Positions 28,035 to 36,471 of a DNA stretch of 64,000 nt are shown here, piece after piece. The position numbers and the translations under genes are program-made. The first letter of the stretch is position 1; each line of letters starts with the position of its first letter. This DNA comes from JANSYA01 sp965243385. Lineage in GTDB: Bacteria > Spirochaetota > Leptospiria > Leptospirales > Leptonemataceae. The notes beneath the pieces are model-generated. The model saw nothing but the letters and a program-made list of their open reading frames with translations. It made no database searches and was not told the DNA's origin. The stretch is taken from positions 5,146,001-5,210,000 of the forward strand of contig CBDEUV010000002.1 in NCBI GenBank assembly GCA_965243385.1. The letters are read 5' to 3'.

Positions 28035-28208
28035 AACTTCCTCTCTCATAGTCTTGCGGTCCCCGGTGGAACCGTATGGGAGTGTAGACGAACAAAAGAC
28101 GGGCGAGTTTGATCTTTTTGTAGTTTGCCGGCTCCGTCTTCGGCTTTTTTTAAGACTGCGTTGCATGAGTATCGTACACCGCGTACGTCCCTGGCGATTT
28201 GACCCACA

Positions 28209-29654
28209 ATGGCGCAGAATTCGTCGATCGGAGAGGCGTGTCGGCTGTCGCGGGTTTTCGAAAAAGGCTGGCCAGATATCGCGGCCTGCGGCGAATCAGG
28301 TCGAATGCCCGGTCCACTGCATCGTATCTTCGCCGCTCTCAGGATTCCGCCGGACGCTCCGCCGCTTTCGTTATCGCCAGGCGAGCTGGCCGGGACCTAT
28401 CGCTACTGGCGGGTGCGGACCTTGTATGCGATGGTGATCGGCTACGCCGTTTTCTACTTCGTGCGTAAGAATTTTTCGATCGCGAATCCGCGCATCCGCG
28501 AAGACCTCGGAATCTCCGCCACCGAGATGGGTTTTATTCTGGGCGCGCACCTGATTGTGTACGGCGTTTCGAAATTCCTGAGCGGCATCGTCGCCGACCG
28601 TTCGAACGCGCGCTATTTCATGGCCATCGGCCTTGCGCTTTCGGCGCTCTTGAATCTGTGTTTCGGATTCAGTTCTTCGATATATCTGCTGGGTATGTTC
28701 TGGATTATGAACGGCCTCGTGCAGGGCAGCGGCGTGCCCCCCTGCAGTCGTATGATTACGGCCTGGTTTCCGCGTAAGTCGAGCGGAGTCGCCTGGGGTC
28801 TGTGGAATTCATCGCATCAGATCGGCGGCGCGATTATCGCGCTTCTGGCGGGCTGGCTCGCGGTGAGCTACGGCTGGCGCTTCGCCTTCTTCGTGCCGGC
28901 CGCGATCGCCCTGTTCGTCGCGGTCTTTCTGGTGAATCGTCTGCGGGATCGTCCCGAAGCGATGGGTTTGCCGCACGTCGAAGAGCACGACGGTCACGGG
29001 AAGCAGGCCGACCCGGAGCCGGAACGGGAAGCGGGCGACGCCGGCGAAGCTCCGACCACCCGCGAATTATTATTTCAGCACGTATTTAATCAGCCGGCGA
29101 TCTGGTTCGTTTGTTTCGCGAATTTTTTTGTTTATATCGTGCGCCTGGGATTTCTGGACTGGGGCACATCCTATCTGGAAGAAGTGGGATTGCCCAAAGA
29201 AAGCGGCGGCAGCGTGATCGCGATCTTCGAAATCGCCGGCCTGGTCGGCGCTTTCGCCGCGGGATTTTTGTCGGATCGTTTTACCGGCGGCCGCCGGGCC
29301 CCGATTTCGATTCTATTCATGCTCGGCTTGATCGGCGCGCTTTTGATATTATGGCAATCCCCCGCGTCGGATTTTTATTATCTGGCCGGTCTCTTCGGCG
29401 CGGTCGGTTTTCTGGTCTATGGCCCGCAGATGCTCGTCGCGGTGGTCGCGGCCAACGCCGCCCCGAAAGCCGCCGGCGCGGCGGTCGGGTTGACCGGGCT
29501 CTTCGGTTATCTTGGTTCCACGATTTGCAGTCCGACGACGGGCATTCTGCTCGATCACTACGGCGCGAACGCGGTCATGCTTTTCTATCTGAGCAGCGCG
29601 ATACTCGGAACCGTGCTTTTTATCCTGAGCGCAAGCCGCGAAACTTCGGCCTGA
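28209..29654 (+). CDS. MFS transporter of the organophosphate:phosphate antiporter (OPA) type
   Basis: 481 residues (or about 449 if the in-frame ATG at 28305 is used). Twelve transmembrane helices are visible in two groups of six, separated by a charged loop (HVEEHDGHGKQADPEPERE). FYFVRKNFSIANPRI after helix 1 matches the OPA signature of GlpT and UhpT, in which an arginine lies in the substrate path; later parts (WGLWNSSHQIGGAI and CSPTTGILLDHYG) also fit. OPA carriers exchange phosphate for glycerol-3-phosphate or hexose-phosphates, and UhpC-like members act as sensors. Its neighbour is deoC, so a pentose-phosphate substrate is conceivable but unproven. Confidence 0.85.
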   Translation: MAQNSSIGEACRLSRVFEKGWPDIAACGESGRMPGPLHRIFAALRIPPDAPPLSLSPGELAGTYRYWRVRTLYAMVIGYAVFYFVRKNFSIANPRIREDLGISATEMGFILGAHLIVYGVSKFLSGIVADRSNARYFMAIGLALSALLNLCFGFSSSIYLLGMFWIMNGLVQGSGVPPCSRMITAWFPRKSSGVAWGLWNSSHQIGGAIIALLAGWLAVSYGWRFAFFVPAAIALFVAVFLVNRLRDRPEAMGLPHVEEHDGHGKQADPEPEREAGDAGEAPTTRELLFQHVFNQPAIWFVCFANFFVYIVRLGFLDWGTSYLEEVGLPKESGGSVIAIFEIAGLVGAFAAGFLSDRFTGGRRAPISILFMLGLIGALLILWQSPASDFYYLAGLFGAVGFLVYGPQMLVAVVAANAAPKAAGAAVGLTGLFGYLGSTICSPTTGILLDHYGANAVMLFYLSSAILGTVLFILSASRETSA

Positions 29655-29791
29655 CCGGGGGAATTGTACGTTTGCTGTACGATCTGCAGACAATGCTTAT
29701 TTGAAAAAGGCTTGAATTCGCCCGCTTTACGTGGAACACCGGAAGGCCTGTTCAAGGGCAGCGAATCTATTCAGAATACAGGTTTTATAAA

Positions 29792-30799
29792 TTGGTACAG
29801 GCAGCGATTCGAAACAATCCCGGGCGAAAGCGCGCGCAGCCGGCGAATCGGAAATCGACCGGGAACTCGAACTCGAATTCGAAATCAAAGTCGCGGGCGT
29901 TGACGCCTCCGGATTTCCGACTTTCGCGCGCGATCGACGCGGTCGGAGCGGAAGAGCGCGCGGCGCGATTTACCACGCGCAGCATCAAGACCGACGCGAA
30001 GGTCAGCGGTCTGAAGCTCGCCCTGAGTATGATCGATCTGACAACCCTCGAAGGCAACGATACCCCCGGCAAAATTCGACAGCTCTGCTACAAGGCCCGG
30101 CACCTGCACGATGCGCTGCCGGATTTGCCGACTACGGCGGCCGTGTGCGTCTATCCCAGCTTCGTAAAACTCGCGAAGCAATCCCTGGGCGATAGCGGTG
30201 TGAAAGTCGCGTCCGTCGCCACCGCCTTTCCGAGCGGCCATTCGCAGCCTGAAATCAAAGTCGAAGAGGTTCGTTACGCGGTCGGCGAAGGGGCGGACGA
30301 AGTCGATATGGTGATTTCGCGCGGCCGCTTTCACGCCGGCGATTACGACTACGTGTACGATGAAATCGCGGCGGTCAAGGCGGCCTGCGGGGATGCCCGG
30401 CTGAAAGTCATTCTCGAAACCGGGGAGCTGGAGACCTACGATAAGATTCGCCGGGCGAGCGATATCGCCATGTACGCCGGAGCCGATTTTATCAAGACCA
30501 GCACGGGTAAGATTCAGCCTGCGGCGACCATGCCGGTGACCCTGGTCATGCTCCAGGCGATTCGCGATTTCTATTATGAAACGGGGATTCGAGTCGGCAT
30601 GAAACCGGCGGGCGGCGTTTCGAAGGCGAAACAGGCGCTGCACTATCTGGTAATGGTCAAAGAAACCCTGGGGGCGGACTGGTTGGACCCGCACTGGTTT
30701 CGCTTCGGCGCCAGCCGTCTGGCGAACGATATCATTTTGCAGCTCGCAAAACAAGATTCCGGGGTCTATTATTCCGGAGATTATATTTCAAAAGACTGA
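29792..30799 (+). CDS. deoC: Deoxyribose-phosphate aldolase
   Basis: Splits 2-deoxyribose-5-phosphate into glyceraldehyde-3-phosphate and acetaldehyde in the cytosol. 335 residues if the TTG at 29792 is used; a later start would trim the low-complexity Asn/Ser/Lys leader. Family landmarks: FTTRSIK, IDLTTLEGNDTPGKI, VCVYPSFV, ADEVDMVISRG (the conserved Asp), DFIKTSTGK (the Schiff-base lysine) and GMKPAGGVS (the second lysine). All catalytic residues are present. The N-terminal form resembles the animal/actinobacterial DERA branch rather than the short E. coli enzyme. The two aldehyde dehydrogenase genes that follow would dispose of the acetaldehyde. Confidence 0.92.
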   Translation: MVQAAIRNNPGRKRAQPANRKSTGNSNSNSKSKSRALTPPDFRLSRAIDAVGAEERAARFTTRSIKTDAKVSGLKLALSMIDLTTLEGNDTPGKIRQLCYKARHLHDALPDLPTTAAVCVYPSFVKLAKQSLGDSGVKVASVATAFPSGHSQPEIKVEEVRYAVGEGADEVDMVISRGRFHAGDYDYVYDEIAAVKAACGDARLKVILETGELETYDKIRRASDIAMYAGADFIKTSTGKIQPAATMPVTLVMLQAIRDFYYETGIRVGMKPAGGVSKAKQALHYLVMVKETLGADWLDPHWFRFGASRLANDIILQLAKQDSGVYYSGDYISKD

Positions 30800-30882
30800 G
30801 CGCTCGCAACAGCTTCAGGAGCTTTCAAGAACTTTCAAAAGCTCGCAGGGCTTCCCGGGCGCAATCCGGCAAATTCGAGATT

Positions 30883-32508
30883 ATGGCATCCAGTAAGACA
30901 ACAAAATCCAAGAAGCAGTCTCGCGGCGGGACCCGGGCTTCGAAAAGCTCCGCGTCCAAAAACGGCGCCCCGAAAACCGGTGTTTCCAAAGCCCGTGCGG
31001 CGAACGGACGCGCGCGAAATTCCGGACCGGCGAAGGCCCGGGTCGGCGACCTGAAACTCAATTTCGCGACGGACTGGGCCTACGCGCCCGCGCCGGAAAG
31101 CACCGACCACGCGAAGCTGGACAAACGCTACAATTTATTCATCGGCGGCCAATTCGTTTCGCCGCGCGGCGGGAAGTACTTCTCGTCGTTGAATCCCGCG
31201 AATGAAACGAAGCTCGCGGAATTCGCGGAAGCGGATGCGGCCGACGTCGATCGCGCGGTGGGCGCGGCGCGATCGGCGTACGAAAACGTCTGGTCGAAAA
31301 TGCCCGGCCGTGAGCGGGGCAAATACATCTATCGCATCGCGCGCATGCTGCAGGAGCGCGCGCGGGAATTCGCCGTGCTCGAATCCATGGACGGCGGCAA
31401 GACCCTGCGCGAATCGCGGGACGTCGACGTCCCCCTGGCCGCGGCGCATTTCTTCTATTGCGCGGGCTGGGCCGACAAGCTCGCCTACGCCTTTCCGAAT
31501 CGGCGACCCATGCCGCTGGGGGTCGCCGGGCAGATTATCCCCTGGAATTTTCCGTTATTGATGGCCGCCTGGAAAATCGCGCCGGCCCTGGCCGCCGGCA
31601 ATACGGTCGTGCTCAAGCCCGCGGAGACGACTCCGCTGACCGCCATGAAGCTGGCCGAGCTGATCGCGGACGCCGGAGTGCCGGACGGCGTGGTGAATAT
31701 CGTAACCGGCGCCGGCGAAACGGGCGCCGCGCTGGTAAACCACCCCGACGTAAACAAGGTCGCCTTTACCGGCTCGACCGGCGTGGGCAAGATCTTGCAG
31801 AAGGCCGTAGCCGGTACGGATAAAAAATTAACCCTCGAACTGGGCGGCAAAGCGGCGAATATCATCTTCGAAGACGCGACTATCGATCAGGCGGTCGAAG
31901 GCATCGTCAACGGAATCTACTTCAATCAGGGGCATGTCTGCTGCGCCGGCTCGCGCCTCTTCGTTCAGGAGTCGGTCGCGGATGAAGTCGTCACGAAGCT
32001 GCGCGAACGCATGGAATCACTGATCGTCGGAGATCCGCTCGACAAGAATACGGACATCGGGGCGATCAATTCCAAAGAGCAGCTGCGCATTATCGATCGC
32101 TATATCAATCTGGGAAAGAACGACGGCCTGGAGATGTTTCAGAATTCCTGCCCGCTGCCGGCGAAAGGTTATTTCGTGCGGCCGACCGTGTTCATGAATG
32201 TGGCGCAATCCCATCGCATCGTTCAAGAGGAGATCTTCGGTCCGGTGCTTGCGGTGCAGACCTTTCGAACGGAAGGCGAAGTCATCGAAAAAGCGAATAA
32301 TACTCCGTACGGGCTTTCGGCCGGCGTATGGACCGACAAAGGTTCGCGTATCTTTCATATGACCCAAAAGATGCGGGCCGGGGTGGTCTGGGCGAATACC
32401 TTTAACAAATTCGATCCGACATCGCCGTTCGGCGGTTACAAAGAAAGCGGTTTCGGCCGTGAAGGCGGCCTGCACGGGATGACTCCTTATGTAAGGCTGG
32501 AAGGCTGA
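30883..32508 (+). CDS. Aldehyde dehydrogenase, catalytically complete
   Basis: 541 residues. A Lys/Ser/Ala-rich leader of about 55 residues precedes a standard ALDH fold: IIPWNFPLLMAAWKIAPALA (cofactor site), GSTGVGKIL, LELGGKAANIIFED (the general-base glutamate), GHVCCAGSRL (the nucleophilic cysteine) and FGPVLAVQTF. It oxidises an aldehyde with NAD(P)+. It sits 83 bases after deoC, so acetaldehyde from deoxyribose-phosphate cleavage is the likely substrate. The basic leader is unusual and shared in style with the next gene. Confidence 0.9.
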   Translation: MASSKTTKSKKQSRGGTRASKSSASKNGAPKTGVSKARAANGRARNSGPAKARVGDLKLNFATDWAYAPAPESTDHAKLDKRYNLFIGGQFVSPRGGKYFSSLNPANETKLAEFAEADAADVDRAVGAARSAYENVWSKMPGRERGKYIYRIARMLQERAREFAVLESMDGGKTLRESRDVDVPLAAAHFFYCAGWADKLAYAFPNRRPMPLGVAGQIIPWNFPLLMAAWKIAPALAAGNTVVLKPAETTPLTAMKLAELIADAGVPDGVVNIVTGAGETGAALVNHPDVNKVAFTGSTGVGKILQKAVAGTDKKLTLELGGKAANIIFEDATIDQAVEGIVNGIYFNQGHVCCAGSRLFVQESVADEVVTKLRERMESLIVGDPLDKNTDIGAINSKEQLRIIDRYINLGKNDGLEMFQNSCPLPAKGYFVRPTVFMNVAQSHRIVQEEIFGPVLAVQTFRTEGEVIEKANNTPYGLSAGVWTDKGSRIFHMTQKMRAGVVWANTFNKFDPTSPFGGYKESGFGREGGLHGMTPYVRLEG

Positions 32509-32526
32509 ATCGCAACGGACCCTGGT

Positions 32527-33570
32527 ATGACTGGCGAAAAAACGAAGAAATCTAAAAACTCGACGGCCCCCGCGCAATCAAACGGCAATTCAGGCACGGG
32601 GACGTCCGCCAACGGCGCACTGTCTTCTCAAAGTCGCGCCGCGGGAAATCGTTCCGCGGGCGATGCAGGCGCCGGTGGGGCGCGCGTATCCGTATTAAAA
32701 ACCTATAAAATCTACGTTGGCGGAAAATTTCCGCGCAGCGAGTCCGGTCGCTATTATGAAGTCGCCACAGCGGGCCAGGCGCCGCTGGCGAATGTGTGCC
32801 TGTGTTCGCGCAAAGATTTTCGCGAAGCGGTGCTCGCGGCGCGTTCGGCGCAGTCCGGCTGGGCCGGCAAATCCGCTTATAATCGATCGCAGATTTTGTA
32901 CCGCATCGCGGAGATGCTCGAAGGTCGGGCCGCGCAGTTCGTCGAGGAGCTTACGACGATGGGGGTTTCGCGTAAGGCGGCCGCACTCGAAGTCCAGCGC
33001 AGCATTGACCGCTGGATTTATTTCGCCGGTTGGTGCGATAAATATCAGCAGGTATTCGGCAGCGTAAATCCGGTGGCCTCTTCGCATTTTAATTTTTCCG
33101 TGCCGGAGCCGACCGGCGTCGTGGCGATTTGCGCTCCGGAAGAATCGCCGTTGTTGGGGCTGGTGTCGATGATCGCGCCCGTCATCGCCGGCGGTAATGC
33201 GGCGGTCGTACTGGCGAGCGAATCGAAGCCGCTCAGCGCGATCAGTTTCGCCGAGGTGCTCGGAGTTTCGGATTTACCGGGCGGGGTCGTGAATCTTTTA
33301 ACCGGCAAACGCGACGAACTGCTGAAGCACTTCGCCACGCATATGGACGTCAACGCCTTCGTCTATCACGGCTTCGGCGAAGCGGCTCGATCGGAAAGCA
33401 AGGCGCTCCAGACCGATTGCGCGCTCAACGTGAAACGTTTTATCAAGCGCGATGACACAGACTGGAACGCGGAGTCGGTTGAATCCCCTTATCGCATTCT
33501 CGACTGCCAGGAAATCAAAACGACCTGGCATCCCATCGAAAAGATCGGCGGCGCCGGCAGCGGCTACTGA
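32527..33570 (+). CDS. Aldehyde dehydrogenase-like protein lacking the catalytic domain
   Basis: 347 residues, 18 bases after the complete enzyme. It has a Ser/Asn/Gly-rich leader, then the N-terminal half of an ALDH (TYKIYVGGKFPRSESGRYYE, GVVAICAPEESPLLGLVSMI, GGNAAVVLASESKPL, LPGGVVNLLTG), but ends soon after HATHMDVNAF-type sequence (actual text FATHMDVNAFVYHG). The glutamate and cysteine motifs are absent. It has a tidy end (PYRILDCQEIKTTWHPIEK) and normal codon use, so it looks like a stable half-size protein, not a decaying copy. A non-catalytic partner of the upstream enzyme is the simplest reading. Confidence 0.8.
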   Translation: MTGEKTKKSKNSTAPAQSNGNSGTGTSANGALSSQSRAAGNRSAGDAGAGGARVSVLKTYKIYVGGKFPRSESGRYYEVATAGQAPLANVCLCSRKDFREAVLAARSAQSGWAGKSAYNRSQILYRIAEMLEGRAAQFVEELTTMGVSRKAAALEVQRSIDRWIYFAGWCDKYQQVFGSVNPVASSHFNFSVPEPTGVVAICAPEESPLLGLVSMIAPVIAGGNAAVVLASESKPLSAISFAEVLGVSDLPGGVVNLLTGKRDELLKHFATHMDVNAFVYHGFGEAARSESKALQTDCALNVKRFIKRDDTDWNAESVESPYRILDCQEIKTTWHPIEKIGGAGSGY

Positions 33571-33617
33571 GCGGGCATGCGCCTGCTCCCCGAGAAGGCG
33601 ATCCTGCTCTCCTATAT

Positions 33618-33890
33618 TCAATCGCCTTCCTGGTTCGTGCAGCCGTCTTCGGTCGTCGTCTCGCCGTCATTGCACTGCCCGCGATCCGGCGGGAGTAAGA
33701 CGACCCCGCTGGCAACCAGCGCGCCAAGCAGAGCGCCGATTTCGCCGCTGTTATCTTGCGGGCTCTCGCAGCGAACGAACGTCGCCGCAATGACGAAAAG
33801 ACTCAAAATTGCCAGAGTCCTGACATAATTACATAAACGTCTCAGAGGCGTCCGTCTCGCACTGCGAGCAGTTGTATAACTATCATACAC
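33618..33890 (-). CDS. Small exported protein with DUF4215-like cysteine motif
   Basis: About 90 residues from an in-frame GTG at 33890; ATG 33974 would add 28 residues, and neither has a clear ribosome site. A basic stretch and a hydrophobic helix (LAILSLFVIAATFV) lead to RCES, a poor lipobox because of the arginine. The mature part is short and ends with CNDGETTTEDGC, reminiscent of the Cys-x-Asp-Gly repeats (DUF4215/Myxo-type disulfide repeat) seen on exported proteins. It converges on the ALDH-like gene and diverges from the PLD cluster. Confidence 0.5.
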   Translation of the reverse strand: MYDSYTTARSARRTPLRRLCNYVRTLAILSLFVIAATFVRCESPQDNSGEIGALLGALVASGVVLLPPDRGQCNDGETTTEDGCTNQEGD

Positions 33891-34083
33891 TTCTAATTTA
33901 GTTTTCACTTGCACAATCTTCCGCGAAATCGCACTGCTGATCACCATAATAGAAAGAAAAATATCGGGCGACATCTATTTCATTTAAATGATACAAACAC
34001 GAATGAAATCGTGATGCGCCTGCCGTGGGGTCATGTTCAGCGAATCCTATTTTCGCACCGCGCAGAGACGGTTGCGCCAGTCG

Positions 34084-36471
34084 ATGTTCAGACGCTTGCG
34101 TACGTCGCGCGGGCTCCGGCGAAGCAATGCCTTCGCGGTTTGCGCGCTCCTGCTTGCTCTCGGCCCGGCGCGTTGTATTCTCAACGATACCGAAGATCCG
34201 TTTAATCCGCTGGGTTTGATCCTGAATGGAACGGCTCCGGTCCTGCTGACCCAGTATTCTTTTGCGGGGCCGGGCAATCAGGGTGCGGCGCTCGAAGGGC
34301 GTTTGATTCAGACCATCAATCTTTCCGCCCTGACCCTCTATTGCGTTTTCGAAGACGTGAATCTACCGTCGGTGATCGATTCGCTGCACATTGCACGGCT
34401 GCGCGGCGTCGACGTGCGGGTGGGACTCGACGCCGACAACGACGAACACATCGGCTATCGCCGGCTGTCGCAATTTTTGAGCGCCACGGGTGCAACGAAG
34501 CAATTGTTGACCGGCAACCAGGGCAGCGGCGGCGTTTATATGAATCTATGCGTCGCGGATCGCTCCCGGGTCTATGCATCCTCGGTTCCGCCGACATTCG
34601 AAGGTATGTACAATCAGAACGCCTTCGCGGTGTATCTGCAGAGCGACCCCGGCGAAGGCATCGCGCAGAAATTCAACGTGGTCATGGATTTGATCACCAA
34701 CGATAGCTTCGGTTCCGCCAAGCAGCGGCTCAACCGGCGTAACCACTGGCTGGTCGGCGGCCTCGATGTGGGGATCTATTTCGCGCCGGAAGAGGACCCC
34801 GTCGATTTTATCGGACTGCGGGCGGGCCAGACCGCGTTTTCGAATCGCATTTATGCGAGCGAATTCTCGGCGAATCTGACTGACACCGCCGCCGACGTTC
34901 GCAAATCCGGGGATCTCGCTTTAGAAACGCGCTTCGCCTCCGCTCCGATCAAACAAATTCTCGGCTCGTATTATGCCGATCGAACGCCCGACGACGATTC
35001 GACTGTAAACACCAACGAAGGCAACTCGATGAAGTACCTGCGCGATAACGGCGTCGCAGTCAGCGTCGTGGCCGGGGAGTGGCCGCGCAACGGCGCGAAT
35101 CTCGCGGTGCTGGACGGTGGTACTTCAAACGCCCAGGCCTATCTGCTGTCGGCGCCCTTCAGCAAGCGTTCCAATACTTCGCACGACGGATTTATGTTCG
35201 TATTCGAAGACGCGCGGCTGGTCGGCGAAGCTTCCGCATTCATCGACGGGGTCGCCGCGCGATCCACGCTGGATGTGAATACGCCGACCGACATCGCCGC
35301 GGCCGGCGGGCGCGAAGTCGTCATTTCCGAATTGAACTGGATGGGCGCGTATCGCGCGAATTTGAGCGGAACGAATTTTGAATACGTCGAGCTGTACAAT
35401 AACACCGCGGGAATCGTGAATCTCGGCGGCTGGCGCATTCAATGCGGGAACGGCGGCGGTTTCGGCACGACCGTGGGAACGCTGCCGGCCGGCACCATCC
35501 TCGGGCCCGGGCAGTACTTCGTCGTAACCGACGACGCCTCTTCGAATACCGTAATCCGCGCTCCGCATTTGAAAACGAATTTGGGCGGCTCCGGCGTGAT
35601 CGATAATTCGAACACCGACCAGTGCCGTCTGCTGGACGGCGACGCCACGGTCGTGGATGTGATCGGAGTATCGGGCACCAGTTTCTCATCGCGGAGCGAC
35701 ATCTTCGGGCTGAACGACGAGACGAATAATCTGCGCCGTTCTATGGAACGCCTGGATCTGAGCGCCGCCGGCGACAATACCACGAACTGGGCCACGAATA
35801 CGAACGTCTTCGCCACGAATTTTAATATCGGTTCCGATTTTCTGGACCGCACCTACGGAACCCCCGGCTATCGCAATAGCGCCGGCACCGCCGGTCCGCC
35901 GCCCACGCCGCCCGCGGATCAAACGCCGCTATTGATCAACGAATGGGCCGACGCGGGCACGAACGTGGATTATATCGAAATCAAAAACTTCGGCGCCGCC
36001 GCCGTGCCTGTGGATTCGAATCTGCGTATTAACTACGACGGCGTGGGAGTACAGCTTACGGCGTATCTGAACGACGGCGAAGGCGATCCCGCCAATCAGC
36101 TGGCCATCGGCGGCGGCGTAAATATCGCGCCCGGCGAAATCTTCCTGGTCGTGGATGCGGACGTGGCCATAGCAAATATCACGACGATTCGCGGCTACAA
36201 CGGCTTTACCGGCAAGATCTTTCTATCGACGGAAACGACGCTGATCGGCGGCAGCGATCGCCTGGACGATCAGCAGGTTTCGCTTTCCAACGGAGCGCAA
36301 ACCTGGTCGCAGACGCCGTTCCCGTTCACGGCCGGTACATCGACCTATTCGGCTCTCAGGGCCGGCTTCGTCTTCGGCGTCGATGTGACCACGAATAACG
36401 CGAATTGGTGTAACGGCGGCGCGGGAACGCAACGCAGCGCGGGAATCAACAACGGAGGCGGCTGTCCGTGA
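34084..36471 (+). CDS. Exported pseudo-phospholipase D with two lamin-tail domains
   Basis: 795 residues from the ATG at 34084; ATG 34033 is an alternative. Arg-rich leader and hydrophobic segment, then ARC, a doubtful lipobox. Residues about 45-400 align with the PLD domain of the last gene in this cluster: LRGVDVRVGLDAD pairs with RGLDVRMVGDVDE, and GYRRLSQFL with GYRSILRTQ. The first catalytic motif is changed to MNLCVAD where the partner has HNKFAVVD, and the second to GANLAVLD where the partner has HTKSICVD, so His and Lys are lost in both. A lamin-tail (LTD) domain follows (EVVISELNWMG ... FEYVELYNNT) and a second LTD-like domain ends the protein (LLINEWADAGTNVDYIEIKN). A binding role rather than catalysis is inferred. 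Confidence 0.75.
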   Translation: MFRRLRTSRGLRRSNAFAVCALLLALGPARCILNDTEDPFNPLGLILNGTAPVLLTQYSFAGPGNQGAALEGRLIQTINLSALTLYCVFEDVNLPSVIDSLHIARLRGVDVRVGLDADNDEHIGYRRLSQFLSATGATKQLLTGNQGSGGVYMNLCVADRSRVYASSVPPTFEGMYNQNAFAVYLQSDPGEGIAQKFNVVMDLITNDSFGSAKQRLNRRNHWLVGGLDVGIYFAPEEDPVDFIGLRAGQTAFSNRIYASEFSANLTDTAADVRKSGDLALETRFASAPIKQILGSYYADRTPDDDSTVNTNEGNSMKYLRDNGVAVSVVAGEWPRNGANLAVLDGGTSNAQAYLLSAPFSKRSNTSHDGFMFVFEDARLVGEASAFIDGVAARSTLDVNTPTDIAAAGGREVVISELNWMGAYRANLSGTNFEYVELYNNTAGIVNLGGWRIQCGNGGGFGTTVGTLPAGTILGPGQYFVVTDDASSNTVIRAPHLKTNLGGSGVIDNSNTDQCRLLDGDATVVDVIGVSGTSFSSRSDIFGLNDETNNLRRSMERLDLSAAGDNTTNWATNTNVFATNFNIGSDFLDRTYGTPGYRNSAGTAGPPPTPPADQTPLLINEWADAGTNVDYIEIKNFGAAAVPVDSNLRINYDGVGVQLTAYLNDGEGDPANQLAIGGGVNIAPGEIFLVVDADVAIANITTIRGYNGFTGKIFLSTETTLIGGSDRLDDQQVSLSNGAQTWSQTPFPFTAGTSTYSALRAGFVFGVDVTTNNANWCNGGAGTQRSAGINNGGGCP

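Noticed and set aside
28128..28152. Hairpin plus T-run on the plus strand
   Set aside because: No plus-strand gene ends just upstream; it lies in the leader region of a minus-strand gene, so a terminator role could not be supported.
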